Shown here in pieces: positions 14,973-25,100 of a stretch of 48,595 bases of DNA. The translations under genes were made by a program, and so were the position numbers. The notes under the pieces were generated by a model. The model did not search any database and was not told the DNA's origin. It saw only the letters and a list, made by a program, of their open reading frames with translations. How positions within the stretch are numbered: position 1 is the first letter of the stretch; each line of letters starts with the position of its first letter. The stretch is from the IMG/VR virus record IMGVR_UViG_3300031463_000011, positions 1 to 48,595 of that record; one strand, 5' to 3'. The stretch comes from a virus.

Positions 14973-16793
14973 ATGCCTGGGCCGACAGATATAAATGCAG
15001 TTGATGGTAGCCTGGATTTTAGTGGCGGGGTAAATTCAATTAAGGTTACCACTGTGGCTTCTGACTTAAGTCCAGGTGGCCTAAAACGTAACGAACTTGC
15101 ATGGTTAATCAATGGCACAGTTCGCGATGGTGGTATATCACCTCGGTCGGGTTGGAAAAAGATAGTTGAAGTCGGGTTCGACCTCGGTTTTTATCAAGGT
15201 GGTTATTTGTACGAGCCTGACGGTGCTACACCATATATTGTATGTGGATTCGGCGGTAACATATGGAAAATTGATCCTCTATCTTTTGAAGTAACAAATT
15301 TAAGTGATGAATTTGAATTAACAATGCCGCCAGTTCAGCGGCTACATTTTTGTCAGGCTGAAAAATGGTTAATCATTCAAGCTGGTGACAATGTAACATT
15401 ACCATTGTTTTGGGATGGATCAACTTTACGTCAGTCACTAGGTATAATCGGCCGGACTACGCGGCAAGATAATTTAATAAATGAAATACCTGCGGCTGGC
15501 GCGATGGATTATTTCATGGGGCGGTTATGGTACGCGCAAGGCCGTAAATATTGTGCAGGTGACATTGTCGGTAATACAAATTCAGGTACACCTGAATATC
15601 AATACCGTGATTCAGTTTTATGTGTAACAGAAAATCCATTAGCAATTGGTGGTGACGGGTTCACTGTACCGACTAACGCAGGTGATATCAGGGCAATTAA
15701 ACATAATGCAACACTTGATACTGCCTTAGGGGAAGGACGCCTGATGATTTTTACCCGGAAAGAAATTTATTCATTAAGTGTACCTGTTACACGCTCTGCT
15801 TGGATTGAAGCAAATGCAAATAACATGCCGTTACAAACTGTTGTACAGATGGTCAACGGCGCAGTTAATGACAGTTCAATTGTAGCTGTAAATGGCGATT
15901 TGTTTTATCAAAGTCTTGAACCTGGGATACGCTCGTTAATCAATGCAATTCGTTATTTTGATCAATGGGGTAATATGCCCATCAGCGCAGACATGGATAG
16001 GATACTGCGCTTAAATGATAGATCATTACTATTCGCTGCAAGTGGAATAGTATTTAACAACCGAATGTTACAAACTGCATTACCTGAACGCACAGATAAT
16101 GGGATTGTGCATAGGGCATTATGCGTAATGGATTTTTTACCTATTAGTAGTTTTCGTGAACGTCGTGACCCGAATTGGGAAGGTATATACGAAGGCGCAG
16201 ATATTTTACAGCTTTTCAGTGGCGATTACGGTGGGCTAGAACGCGCCTTTATGTTGGTTGTATCACAGGCAACGGGTGGAATTGAACTATGGGAAATTAG
16301 TTACGATGAAACAACAGATTTAGACGATCGCAGGTTACAGTGGTATGTTGAATTTCCCGCATTTACGTGGGGCAGCGAATTTACACGGAAACGACTTACT
16401 GGTGGCGCACTTTGGATTGATAATGTTATTGGTACAGTTGACTTATCTTTTTACTATAGATCAGACGGTTGTCCATGTTGGTTCGATTGGTGGACAGTGC
16501 AAAAATGTTCACCGCGTGACGTAAGTGAAACCCCTCTAGCAGAGTTTCTTAAGGTACCAGAAAATTATCCATTTGAACCGTATGCAGCCGGACATGCAGC
16601 AGCAATTTTGTTACCGCGCCCGAAGGCAAGTTGTATGCCGATGTGCGATGAGGCTGTCCCGTCAAATGTAGGTTACCAATTTCAAGTTGCAATACGAATT
16701 GAAGGGTATTGCCGAATACGAGGGCTTTTATTGTATGCTGAGCCTGTGATTGAAAAGATATACGGTAAGACGCAGACTCCAATAGTCACATGA
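14973..16793 (+). CDS. Beta-propeller tail/stabilisation-type virion protein
   Basis: I start at ATG 14973 (MPGPTDINAV), because the upstream ATG at 14892 overlaps the divergent terminase start. The 606-residue protein begins with a SGGVNSI...LSPGGLKRNELAWLINGTVRDGGI...R-G-W pattern found in short-tailed-phage tail-completion or hub proteins related in style to P22 gp10. The middle is beta-rich with repeated GGxxW/GxLxY blades suggesting a propeller. It overlaps the following gene by 4 bp (ATGA). It probably belongs to the tail hub or the DNA-stabilisation complex below the portal. Seven cysteines cluster in the C-terminal part around 540-610. Confidence 0.6.
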   Translation: MPGPTDINAVDGSLDFSGGVNSIKVTTVASDLSPGGLKRNELAWLINGTVRDGGISPRSGWKKIVEVGFDLGFYQGGYLYEPDGATPYIVCGFGGNIWKIDPLSFEVTNLSDEFELTMPPVQRLHFCQAEKWLIIQAGDNVTLPLFWDGSTLRQSLGIIGRTTRQDNLINEIPAAGAMDYFMGRLWYAQGRKYCAGDIVGNTNSGTPEYQYRDSVLCVTENPLAIGGDGFTVPTNAGDIRAIKHNATLDTALGEGRLMIFTRKEIYSLSVPVTRSAWIEANANNMPLQTVVQMVNGAVNDSSIVAVNGDLFYQSLEPGIRSLINAIRYFDQWGNMPISADMDRILRLNDRSLLFAASGIVFNNRMLQTALPERTDNGIVHRALCVMDFLPISSFRERRDPNWEGIYEGADILQLFSGDYGGLERAFMLVVSQATGGIELWEISYDETTDLDDRRLQWYVEFPAFTWGSEFTRKRLTGGALWIDNVIGTVDLSFYYRSDGCPCWFDWWTVQKCSPRDVSETPLAEFLKVPENYPFEPYAAGHAAAILLPRPKASCMPMCDEAVPSNVGYQFQVAIRIEGYCRIRGLLLYAEPVIEKIYGKTQTPIVT

Positions 16794-18829
16794 AAAGAGA
16801 ATGTTACAATTATCCACCTAATTGTGAACCGCCAGGGCCGCTTCAAAACTTTTCATGTGAAGCACCTGAAGACGAACTGGCACCAATCATTTTCTTAGAT
16901 CAAAAACTTGTTCGGATTGGCCCCGGCTGGCTTGATCCGAATACCGGCTTACCTAACTTTAGAGATATTGATCCAGGTAGCGGCATACCTGAATTTAAAT
17001 TTAAACGATACATCACAATTATAGATCAGAGTCATCCGGAATCGCGTCTGCGTCGTTTGTTGAGGAGGCCTCTCTTTCGAGGAACTTTGTTTGGACAAAC
17101 CTACGGTAACGATGCAGTTATAGGTGTAAGCCGATGTCCTGATGGTACGATATTTGAAGTTACATTGTTACCAAATGTTGTTTATGCAAAAACGAAAAGA
17201 TTAGCTAACCGACTTGCAAAATCTATTGCAGATAGAACCGCACTTCTAAAAAGGATTTGTATTTCTGATCCAAAACCTTCGTTCTGTTGCTTCAATTCAG
17301 ATATCAGTTTCATGATAAGCATTAATTCAGAAGGTGGCATAGCTGATATTAACATTGTCAATTTACCACCCGGGTTTACGTACGAACGTATTGGTGACGC
17401 AGGTGCCAAGTTAAATTACATAAAGATTATCGGCGAACCGCAAGATGCACCTGGTGAAGTTAATGTCACTATAAACGCAGCCAGTTTATGGGCAGGATAT
17501 AATACGAAACAGGTCACTTTACGTTTAATTGGTCTATCTGATCCATATGAGTTACCAGATGCATTTGAAGAGCAAACTTATAATTACGCATTCAATTTTG
17601 TTGGGCCGACACCAGATAAATGGACTATAGGCGGTCAATTACCGAACGGCCTTAACTTTGATGCCAACGCAGGCGGCATAAATGGCAAGCCAATGTCTGA
17701 TACAACAGGCAATTATTATTTCACAATTAAATGTGCCGTTGGCAATCAAGTTTGCAGTCAAGATTTTGCATTAGCTGTCAAGCGAAGAATTGCATGTCCA
17801 AGTAACTTTGCTAGTACATATACACCTGGTTTAACTAATCCATATTTCACGCCTGGCATTTGTTATGCTACACGCGCTTCAACAAGTAGTCCGCATGTTG
17901 CTGTGGCAACTTTAGGCAATATCAGTGTTGGGCCTGGTCTGCCACCACCTATTGATAACCCAGGCGGAATTTGTGTTATAGATACCGATACACGGCGTGT
18001 AATTGCTGCACCAACATACGACAGTTCGTGGGGCATGGCCATGTCAATCATTTATGTACCTCAAAGCAATGCATTTTGTGTATTGTCATTGAAGGCCCTT
18101 CAGGATCAGCGCAACATATGGTTTTTGACTTTTCGTATATTGGCAATAAATGCAGCTACATTAAATCCAATTGGCCAGCTATCCTGGCCGCCTGACGATC
18201 AGCCTTTGTCTTGTGTATGGGCGTTAGCTGTTGATCCAGCTCATGGTGTATTTGTGGGTTTAACGGACGCACAAATAGGAGTTTTTAGTGCAAGTACTTT
18301 ACAGTGCTTAGGTTCGATTAACATAGGTGGAGAGGACCTTAGCTTTTATCCATACATTGCCTGCGATACAGCACGCGGTTATGCATTAGTTGCGGGAAAA
18401 ATGTATATAGACAATTATAGAGTAGGCATATTTTGTCGTTACAACATTACGAATGGCACTGGCGCAGGCAGTATATATTTAGGTGATTACGGAGCGATAC
18501 TTTCAATATGTTATTGTCCAATAGACGATTGTTACTACCTTACGTATATGAACACATCTGGCGGTTGCCTTCTAACAATTATACGCGCTAGTAACCTTTC
18601 AGTTGTAAAGCAGGAAGGGCTACCTGAACTAGCTTGTGCATATTATAACCCACATGACGAACGTATTTATGTTAAAGGCGGTATCACGCTGAAAATATAC
18701 GATCCAAAAAAGCAAGTGTGGGATTGCGCCGTTAACACTGGAGGAACTACCACCATTGCATGTATAGACGATGCCAATAATCAACTGGTGTGTATAGAAT
18801 CTGGTAATTCAGTTAAATTCATATATTAA
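16790..18829 (+). CDS. Adhesin-like tail protein with Ig-like and propeller regions
   Basis: The 679-residue protein has an N-terminal Cys/Pro-rich region, a central region with He_PIG-like immunoglobulin features (PDKWTIGGQLPNGLNFDA... GKPMSDTTGNYYFTIK, about residues 255-330) and a C-terminal half of repeated beta strands such as GGICVIDTDTRRVI and YIACDTARGYALVAG that look like a beta-propeller (YVTN/NHL style). Ig-like domains on phage virions often bind host surface carbohydrate weakly. It overlaps the upstream gene (ATGA) and is 3 bp before the next, so it belongs to the same late operon. Probable receptor or side-fibre role. Confidence 0.55.
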   Translation: MKRECYNYPPNCEPPGPLQNFSCEAPEDELAPIIFLDQKLVRIGPGWLDPNTGLPNFRDIDPGSGIPEFKFKRYITIIDQSHPESRLRRLLRRPLFRGTLFGQTYGNDAVIGVSRCPDGTIFEVTLLPNVVYAKTKRLANRLAKSIADRTALLKRICISDPKPSFCCFNSDISFMISINSEGGIADINIVNLPPGFTYERIGDAGAKLNYIKIIGEPQDAPGEVNVTINAASLWAGYNTKQVTLRLIGLSDPYELPDAFEEQTYNYAFNFVGPTPDKWTIGGQLPNGLNFDANAGGINGKPMSDTTGNYYFTIKCAVGNQVCSQDFALAVKRRIACPSNFASTYTPGLTNPYFTPGICYATRASTSSPHVAVATLGNISVGPGLPPPIDNPGGICVIDTDTRRVIAAPTYDSSWGMAMSIIYVPQSNAFCVLSLKALQDQRNIWFLTFRILAINAATLNPIGQLSWPPDDQPLSCVWALAVDPAHGVFVGLTDAQIGVFSASTLQCLGSINIGGEDLSFYPYIACDTARGYALVAGKMYIDNYRVGIFCRYNITNGTGAGSIYLGDYGAILSICYCPIDDCYYLTYMNTSGGCLLTIIRASNLSVVKQEGLPELACAYYNPHDERIYVKGGITLKIYDPKKQVWDCAVNTGGTTTIACIDDANNQLVCIESGNSVKFIY

Positions 18830-18832
18830 CTT

Positions 18833-19885
18833 ATGCCAAATCGGCTAACATTATACGATGTACGTAAAAGTAGGCTGCCTGATACATTAGGTTTATGCAT
18901 TGAAGATGTAGGTGCTATAGCATATTACGTTAATGCAGCGCAGCAAAGATTGATTTATGCGCCTGAAGCAGGTGATGAAGGTTGGTGGGGTACATGGGCT
19001 GAGATAGCATTTGAACTGAGCCGAACACAGCCTTATATCACGTTACCGCGTGACGTTGCGCGTATTACAAGTGCAGTTGTATGTAATGAACCAATTGCAG
19101 TTCGTAACCAGTGGTACGAATATGTCGAATTTGGAAATGGGCGCTTACCAGAATTTTTCAAGTATAAATATCGTTGTTACAGTCCATTAGAATGTTACAC
19201 GCGCAATAATACGCCTACGTTCAAGGATATAACTAACCCACCTAAACTATTACGTATTTATCCAACAAGTGACAATGATGTTGATTTAACAGTTTTTATA
19301 TCTGGTTACGACCAATACGGTGTACCTGTACGATCAGTTTTTAATGGGATAGAAATAAATGCATTAGCTATTCAACTTGAACAACCGTTTAGTGCAGTTG
19401 AAATACCACTAAATGTTATTACAGGTATTCAAAAAGAAAAAACTTCTGGCCAAGTACATATTCATCAAGTCGATCCGAATACAGGTGAAGAAGAACGGAT
19501 TCATACACTTGAACCGTCTGAAACCAGCAGTTGGTATCGCAGATATTATTTTAATAATTTACCGTACAACTGTTGTTCAATTGATTTACCTGCTACAGTT
19601 CAAGTTCGTGCAATAGCTAAGCTTGATCTTATACCAGTCGAAGTAGATACAGATTATTTACTCATACAAAATCTAGAAGCGATTATTGAAGAATGCATGT
19701 CAATTCGCCTTGGCCAAACAGATTCACAAGCTGCACAGGCATTAGCTGCTGCAGCGCATAGTCGGGCCATACATCTGTTAAAAGGCGAGTTAACACATTA
19801 TTTAGGTAAAAATAAACCTGCAGTGTCATTTGCGCCATTTGGCACTGCGCGACTTGAAAATGCTAGAATAGGAATACTAATATAG
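18833..19885 (+). CDS. Head-tail connector or tail-tube-like virion protein
   Basis: The 350-residue protein begins MPNRLTLYDVRKSRLPDTLG and has an early helix (YVNAAQQRLIYAP, about residues 32-44), followed by beta-rich blocks (YVEFGNGRLPEFF; VDLTVFISGYDQ) and a C-terminal helical region rich in Ala (AAQALAAAAHSRAIHL, about 303-318). The helical start with an N-x-A-QQRLI pattern recalls adaptor or tail-tubular A-type proteins of short-tailed phages. It sits between the adhesin-like gene and the internal virion proteins. Assignment is by synteny plus that weak similarity. Confidence 0.45.
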   Translation: MPNRLTLYDVRKSRLPDTLGLCIEDVGAIAYYVNAAQQRLIYAPEAGDEGWWGTWAEIAFELSRTQPYITLPRDVARITSAVVCNEPIAVRNQWYEYVEFGNGRLPEFFKYKYRCYSPLECYTRNNTPTFKDITNPPKLLRIYPTSDNDVDLTVFISGYDQYGVPVRSVFNGIEINALAIQLEQPFSAVEIPLNVITGIQKEKTSGQVHIHQVDPNTGEEERIHTLEPSETSSWYRRYYFNNLPYNCCSIDLPATVQVRAIAKLDLIPVEVDTDYLLIQNLEAIIEECMSIRLGQTDSQAAQALAAAAHSRAIHLLKGELTHYLGKNKPAVSFAPFGTARLENARIGILI

Positions 19886-19887
19886 TT

Positions 19888-21204
19888 ATGGCTACATATA
19901 GTCTGCTAGACCAGCTTAGAGAATGGAATGCCCTTGGCGGCATATACCCTACTACACCTGACATAAACATTGATATACCGTCAATTGAAACGTTATTGCC
20001 CGGCGCATATGAAACGTTTAGTGGTTCAGCAGGGGAAGCCACTGACATTGCGCAACAAGTCAGTTCCGAACTGTTACGGCAAATACAGGAACAATTAGGT
20101 GCGCAAGTGCCTAATTATCCGGAACTGACTCAGCAGAGGAGTGATATAATTTCAAGTGAGTTACGTGGTGAATTACCTGCTGATGTTGAAAGTCAAATTG
20201 CCCAAGCTGCAGCGGAACGCGGTATTCAAATAGGTGCACCGCTATCGGAAAATGTAAATGCAGAATTATTGCGTGCACTTGGGTTAACATCGTTGCAGAT
20301 GCAACAATCTGGCCTTTCGAATCTGTTACAAGCAATTCAGGGAGCTCGTGTTCAACCATATTTCCCAGAACAAGCTATGATATCGCCTCTTGAATATATC
20401 AATTACGAATCTCAACGAGAGTTAATACCGCAAATCCTTGAGGCATTGCTAAAGACACAAACACAACAGGCACGTGCATTGCAGCAAAGTGCATTAGGAG
20501 CACGCCCTAGCCAGAGACAAAGCACGCCATCTGGACCTAATTTGGGAGATTTATTGAACAATTTAATGGAGGCAATCGCGCGATCCGGGCTGGGTCGTGG
20601 GACTGGCCTTGGCGGGCTGGGCCTTGGCGGGTTAGGCCGAGGCGCGTTGGGTCCTGAAGCGTTTGCCCGTACCACTGGCGCAGGAGGCCCACTAGGTATG
20701 GGTTATCGAGAAGGAGGTCGGGAAGGAGGTCTAGATGAAGCCCTACAACAAGCTCAAGAAGGAGGTCTAGGTTATACATCGCCTTATGAAGATTGGGGGT
20801 TTTTAGACGAGTTATACAATTATTATCCTGACCTTATTTATTTAGTACCTGAACTTCAAGATTGGTACGAGTTGGGTATCCCGCCAACTGGGCAAGACTG
20901 GATATCGGACGTTCTCGACATTGCTCCTGACACATGGTGGCAATTCCCAGAATTATATGACTGGGCCTTTGGCGGGTTAGGCGAGCAATATTGGCAAGAA
21001 TATGGCGCTGATTGGTACACACCTGAAGATTACGGTTGGTCTGATTGGGCCGACTGGTACGCACCTGAAGAATATGAAGATTACGGCTGGTCTGATTGGG
21101 CTGATTGGTATGCACCTGAAGATTATGAAGGTTATGATTGGTCTGATTCGTACGCACCTGAAGAATATGATTGGTCTGATTGGGGCGATTGGTATTGGGA
21201 CTAA
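19888..21204 (+). CDS. Virion protein with Gly-rich hinge and aromatic-acidic repeat tail
   Basis: The 438-residue protein has a helical N-terminal half, a Gly/Leu-rich hinge (GLGGLGLGGLG, about residues 240-258) with three EGG repeats, and a C-terminal 130 residues made almost only of Trp, Tyr, Asp, Glu, Ala and Gly. The final 75 residues are tandem units of about 18-20 residues built on W-S-D-W-A-D-W-Y-A-P-E-(D/E)-Y. The tail is very acidic. It starts 2 bp after the previous gene and precedes the coiled-coil and giant internal proteins, so an ejection or core protein is likely. The acidic aromatic tail might mimic DNA or mediate self-association; this is inference. Confidence 0.5.
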   Translation: MATYSLLDQLREWNALGGIYPTTPDINIDIPSIETLLPGAYETFSGSAGEATDIAQQVSSELLRQIQEQLGAQVPNYPELTQQRSDIISSELRGELPADVESQIAQAAAERGIQIGAPLSENVNAELLRALGLTSLQMQQSGLSNLLQAIQGARVQPYFPEQAMISPLEYINYESQRELIPQILEALLKTQTQQARALQQSALGARPSQRQSTPSGPNLGDLLNNLMEAIARSGLGRGTGLGGLGLGGLGRGALGPEAFARTTGAGGPLGMGYREGGREGGLDEALQQAQEGGLGYTSPYEDWGFLDELYNYYPDLIYLVPELQDWYELGIPPTGQDWISDVLDIAPDTWWQFPELYDWAFGGLGEQYWQEYGADWYTPEDYGWSDWADWYAPEEYEDYGWSDWADWYAPEDYEGYDWSDSYAPEEYDWSDWGDWYWD

Positions 21205-21276
21205 TAGAGTGAAGATTGATTTTTGTACATAGACGAAAATTGGACTTATTAACGTTATGCTAATAGCTAGTCGGTT

Positions 21277-22116
21277 ATGCCAATAAATCTTCTCGGTCAA
21301 ATTCCGTGGAACCTTTTTACAGGGTTACCCGAAGCATATGCGCGTGGTTACCAGCTTAACCTTGAAGCGGCTAGACTAGCGCAACAGGCTCAGCTTGAAC
21401 AGGCGCGGTTAGACGCGCAACTCGCTGAACAACAGTTTCAAAATAACCTTGCACTTGCTGAAACTGCAATTCGTGCGGCGGCGCAAAGGGAAGAAGCCGG
21501 ATTACGCCGTGCGCAAATTGAACCTGAAATTGAACGGCAATTGTTAACTACGCAAAAAATTGCAGATGAAATGGCACGTCAAAGTTCAATTGCAGCGCGT
21601 TATAATGAGTTAATTCAAATGGGTACTGATCCGATTGAAGCTGCTTATCAAGCGACAATGGAATTTGGCGATGTTTCAGCGGCGCGATTTGCTTCACCGT
21701 TAGTTCGTAGTCGGTTAGCTAGCCAAGAACAGCCAAGTTATCAACCGCCAAGTGCAATGCCAGGCATATATTCAACTGGTTTACCTGGCACATTTGCAAT
21801 TGTTACACCTGGCGCTAAAACACCTCATTATGTAAATGTTGAATGGCCAGGTGAATCTGAACTACGTGCAACAGAAGAAACCTTACGCCGACGCGGTATA
21901 TGGCCAAGTGCGCCTAATGCAGCTACAACAGCGCGACAGATGGGGCCTGAGATTGAAGAGTTAGTTAATCGTTACGTAGAATTAACGCGTGAACGTGAAA
22001 AATGGCTTGGTCAATACCCATCCTTATTTACTGCATATACAACACAGACTAATGTTGCACCGGATTTAACTAACCAAGTAGGTAACGCGATATCATATAT
22101 TATTCAAAGAGAATAA
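21277..22116 (+). CDS. Internal virion protein with coiled coil
   Basis: The 279-residue protein has a short hydrophobic start (MPINLLGQIPWNLFTGLP), then a long Ala/Gln/Glu-rich coiled coil (about residues 22-110, with ARLAQQAQLEQARLDAQLAE), and a C-terminal helical part. This is the usual layout of short-tailed-phage internal core or ejection proteins that travel into the cell ahead of DNA. It starts 72 bp after the upstream gene, and the giant internal protein follows after 6 bp. Start context TTATG, with no Shine-Dalgarno. Confidence 0.5.
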   Translation: MPINLLGQIPWNLFTGLPEAYARGYQLNLEAARLAQQAQLEQARLDAQLAEQQFQNNLALAETAIRAAAQREEAGLRRAQIEPEIERQLLTTQKIADEMARQSSIAARYNELIQMGTDPIEAAYQATMEFGDVSAARFASPLVRSRLASQEQPSYQPPSAMPGIYSTGLPGTFAIVTPGAKTPHYVNVEWPGESELRATEETLRRRGIWPSAPNAATTARQMGPEIEELVNRYVELTREREKWLGQYPSLFTAYTTQTNVAPDLTNQVGNAISYIIQRE

Positions 22117-22122
22117 ACCTTT

Positions 22123-25100
22123 ATGCCTGTTTACGAGGTAGGCCTACGCGATGGTCGTGTCTATACAGTACGAGCAGACCGGCCATTGACAGAAGATGAA
22201 TTGCTTGCTGCAATTGAACGGTACCAATCTGGCCCGGTTGAACCTGAACCAGGTCAAAAAGAAACTGGACCGGCTGGGCCAATTTTACCTATTCGCACTG
22301 ATACAGACCAAATTGCGCCAACTGTACCCTACGCTGAACAGTTAAGTGAACTTCGACCTGCTGTTGCGGCTGCATTTGGTACCAATTATGCAGGTCGTCA
22401 ACCAGGCGGTGGATTAAGTGACATCGCAGCCGGATATGAAGCTTTAACAGGAACTGAACGTCGTGCTGCAACTGAACTTGCGCGCGGCTTATTACTTTCA
22501 GCTCTTGGCCCGGTTACACCTTCAGGTGTAGTTGTACCACCGCGTCCTGAGACTGAACAATTTCGTGAATGGGTGCTGAGCCGTAAACCTGAAGAGATTG
22601 AACAATTAACTGAAATTTTCCCGCGACCTGAACAATACCCGACTTATGAAGAGTTTCGTACTGCGCATCCTGAGCTGACAATTAGTAAGACTGGGATTGA
22701 ATGGGCTGTACCGATATCAGTTGCGAAGGTTATTTCAAGTGTAGGTAATTATTTCACTAGTCCACAAGGTATAGTTGAATTATTCGGTGTAGCTGTACCT
22801 GGGGTTAATTTTGCCGTGTTAGGCAAATGGATAACTGACATGGCAAAAGCGGGTTATTTAAGTATTGGAGATTTACAAGATGCAGTTGAAAAAAGGGATT
22901 GGCAACGTGTTTCAGACGACATAATAGGTGGGCTAGCGTCACTTTGGGGTATTCGCGCAGTTAAAGGTGATATAGCTAGACGCGCTGCGCGTGAGGCACC
23001 TAAAACACAACAAGAACTTGTTAAACAAGCCGAAGAAAGGAGTGTACAGGAATATGCCACTGAAAAGAGGTACGAGCCGACAGACATTCGAGCAGAATCT
23101 GAGAGAACTGTTACGGGCAGGGTACCCGATGAGACAGGCCCTCGCGATTTGTTACAACCAACAGAGACGCGCGCGGCCGTCGAAGGCGCGCCGGAGCAGG
23201 CGGCGCCGACAGGACCAATAACTGCGCCGGCGCCTGAGACAGTTCAGGCTGAACTAGAACGTAAAGCGCAAGCTTTAGCTGAACGCGGTCCGGTCAGTGC
23301 TACTGCGCACGAAACTGCAGTTAACATTGACCGGACACAAGATGTCAGTGCTGCAAGCCAATGGCTACGTGCTGTACGCGACTTATCACCTCAGTTATAC
23401 AATACACTTGAACAAATTGCGCGTGGTAAAGGTGTAAGTGCTGAAGCAGCAGAATTATTATCACATGAAGTCGGTGACGATCCTGCCTTATACAATTTAT
23501 ATGAGAAATACGGTTGGAGCAAAGATTTTTGGGCTGACGTCTTTGAACAGGAATCGCATTTACCTCCAGTTTCAGCCGAACCCTTACCTGAAGACATTGC
23601 ATTTGCAACTAAACCAAGTGAACCACCTAAACCTGGCACAGTAGAAATTCGACCTGCCATACGCGCATTTATCGAAACGTCACCAGGCAATAAACGTGCA
23701 GTATATTTTATTGGTGGCGCAACGCATTCTGAGATCATCCTTAAAAATGCAAAAGCTGCGGCTGAACTAGGTGTATTATCCGATCTATGCGCTGAAGAGA
23801 ATCGTGGATTTTTAATCAATGGCCAATGGCACACGCGCGCATCTGTAAAAGAACGGTTTGGTGTTGCAACGTCTGAAGAACTAATTGAACGTGGTTACAT
23901 TGAACCTGAAAACGCTAGGGCTGCTCAACCGTTAGCAACTGAAAAAGATAAACTTGATTTACGGCAACAGACTATACCTGAAGGTGCAGTTGTAACTGAT
24001 GCAGGGTTAATTGCGCGTATTAACAAGTTAATTTCTAAGTTTAGCGCAATTAAATTACCTGAAGCACAAAAAGATGTAGATGCATTATATGACGCATTAG
24101 GCCGACGTCAGGAAGATAATTTAGTGTTTTTAGAGGCGTTATTACCGCGTGGTGAACTTGTTCGTAGCCGGGAAGATACATTATCGGCCTATAATGTAAT
24201 GCGACAGATGAACGAGCGCGGGTTTTTCGGCGATTTACCATGGTTACAACGCCTCGTTGATTCAATGCTTAAGTTAGGTGATCCCGGTACAACAATTTCA
24301 ACTGGTTACTATAGACGGTTAAATTGGCCGAAGAATGTCATTGCATTTTTCTCTAATAGAGCGAACCACATTGCAATTAACCCTGACATATTCGCTGCAC
24401 GTAACCGTGAATGGAGCGCATTACAAATAACATTAGCACATGAATATTTACATGCATTAACACGCAGTGCACGTGTTTGGGGTGCAAATCCAAAATTACG
24501 AGTTGAACTACGCAACATTTTTGAAACGCTCTGGAACGATCCTGATATAGGTACTGTCTTACGATCAATCAATTGCGATAACGAATTTGAGCTTATTTCA
24601 TACGGTTTAACTGATCCGCGCTTACGCGAGATACTTAATCAAAAGACAATTAAACCGCCAACAGCTAAACGTGGTGTTATTCGGACTGCCTTAGAAGAAA
24701 TCTTAAATTTAATAGGCCGTTTACTTGGGTTAAAGGATGTAACCGTCTTAGATAGACTGTATCGGATAACTGAATATTACGGCCGTAAAACAATTGCAAT
24801 TAACGAAACTTCAGTCCGGCGGTTACTAGGTGCAATTGAGAATATTGATCCGACTGATCTACCGCCGCGTGAACAATTGTACGTGGTAGATTTCATGCGG
24901 CGCGCTAAACAGCCTAAAGAAGACGAAAATCAATTGTTATTAGATTTAGCTGATAAAGGTCAAATATCGTTCGGCACGAAACTTGAACCTACAGGCGAAA
25001 AACCTGTTGAACAGATTAACCTTACTGAAGCTAAACCTATTGAACCGCCAGCAGCTACACAGTTAGAACGGGATATTTACAATGAAATTAAAAAGACGGC

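Noticed and set aside
20735-20768. Eleven-codon frame with perfect Shine-Dalgarno inside the 19888 gene
   Set aside because: The Shine-Dalgarno-like bases are explained by EGG codons and the product is too short to judge; listed only as an observation.
22991-23053. Upstream start for the nested gene
   Set aside because: The extra N-terminus does not look conserved, while ATG 23054 has a good Shine-Dalgarno and the family-like MPLKRG start.
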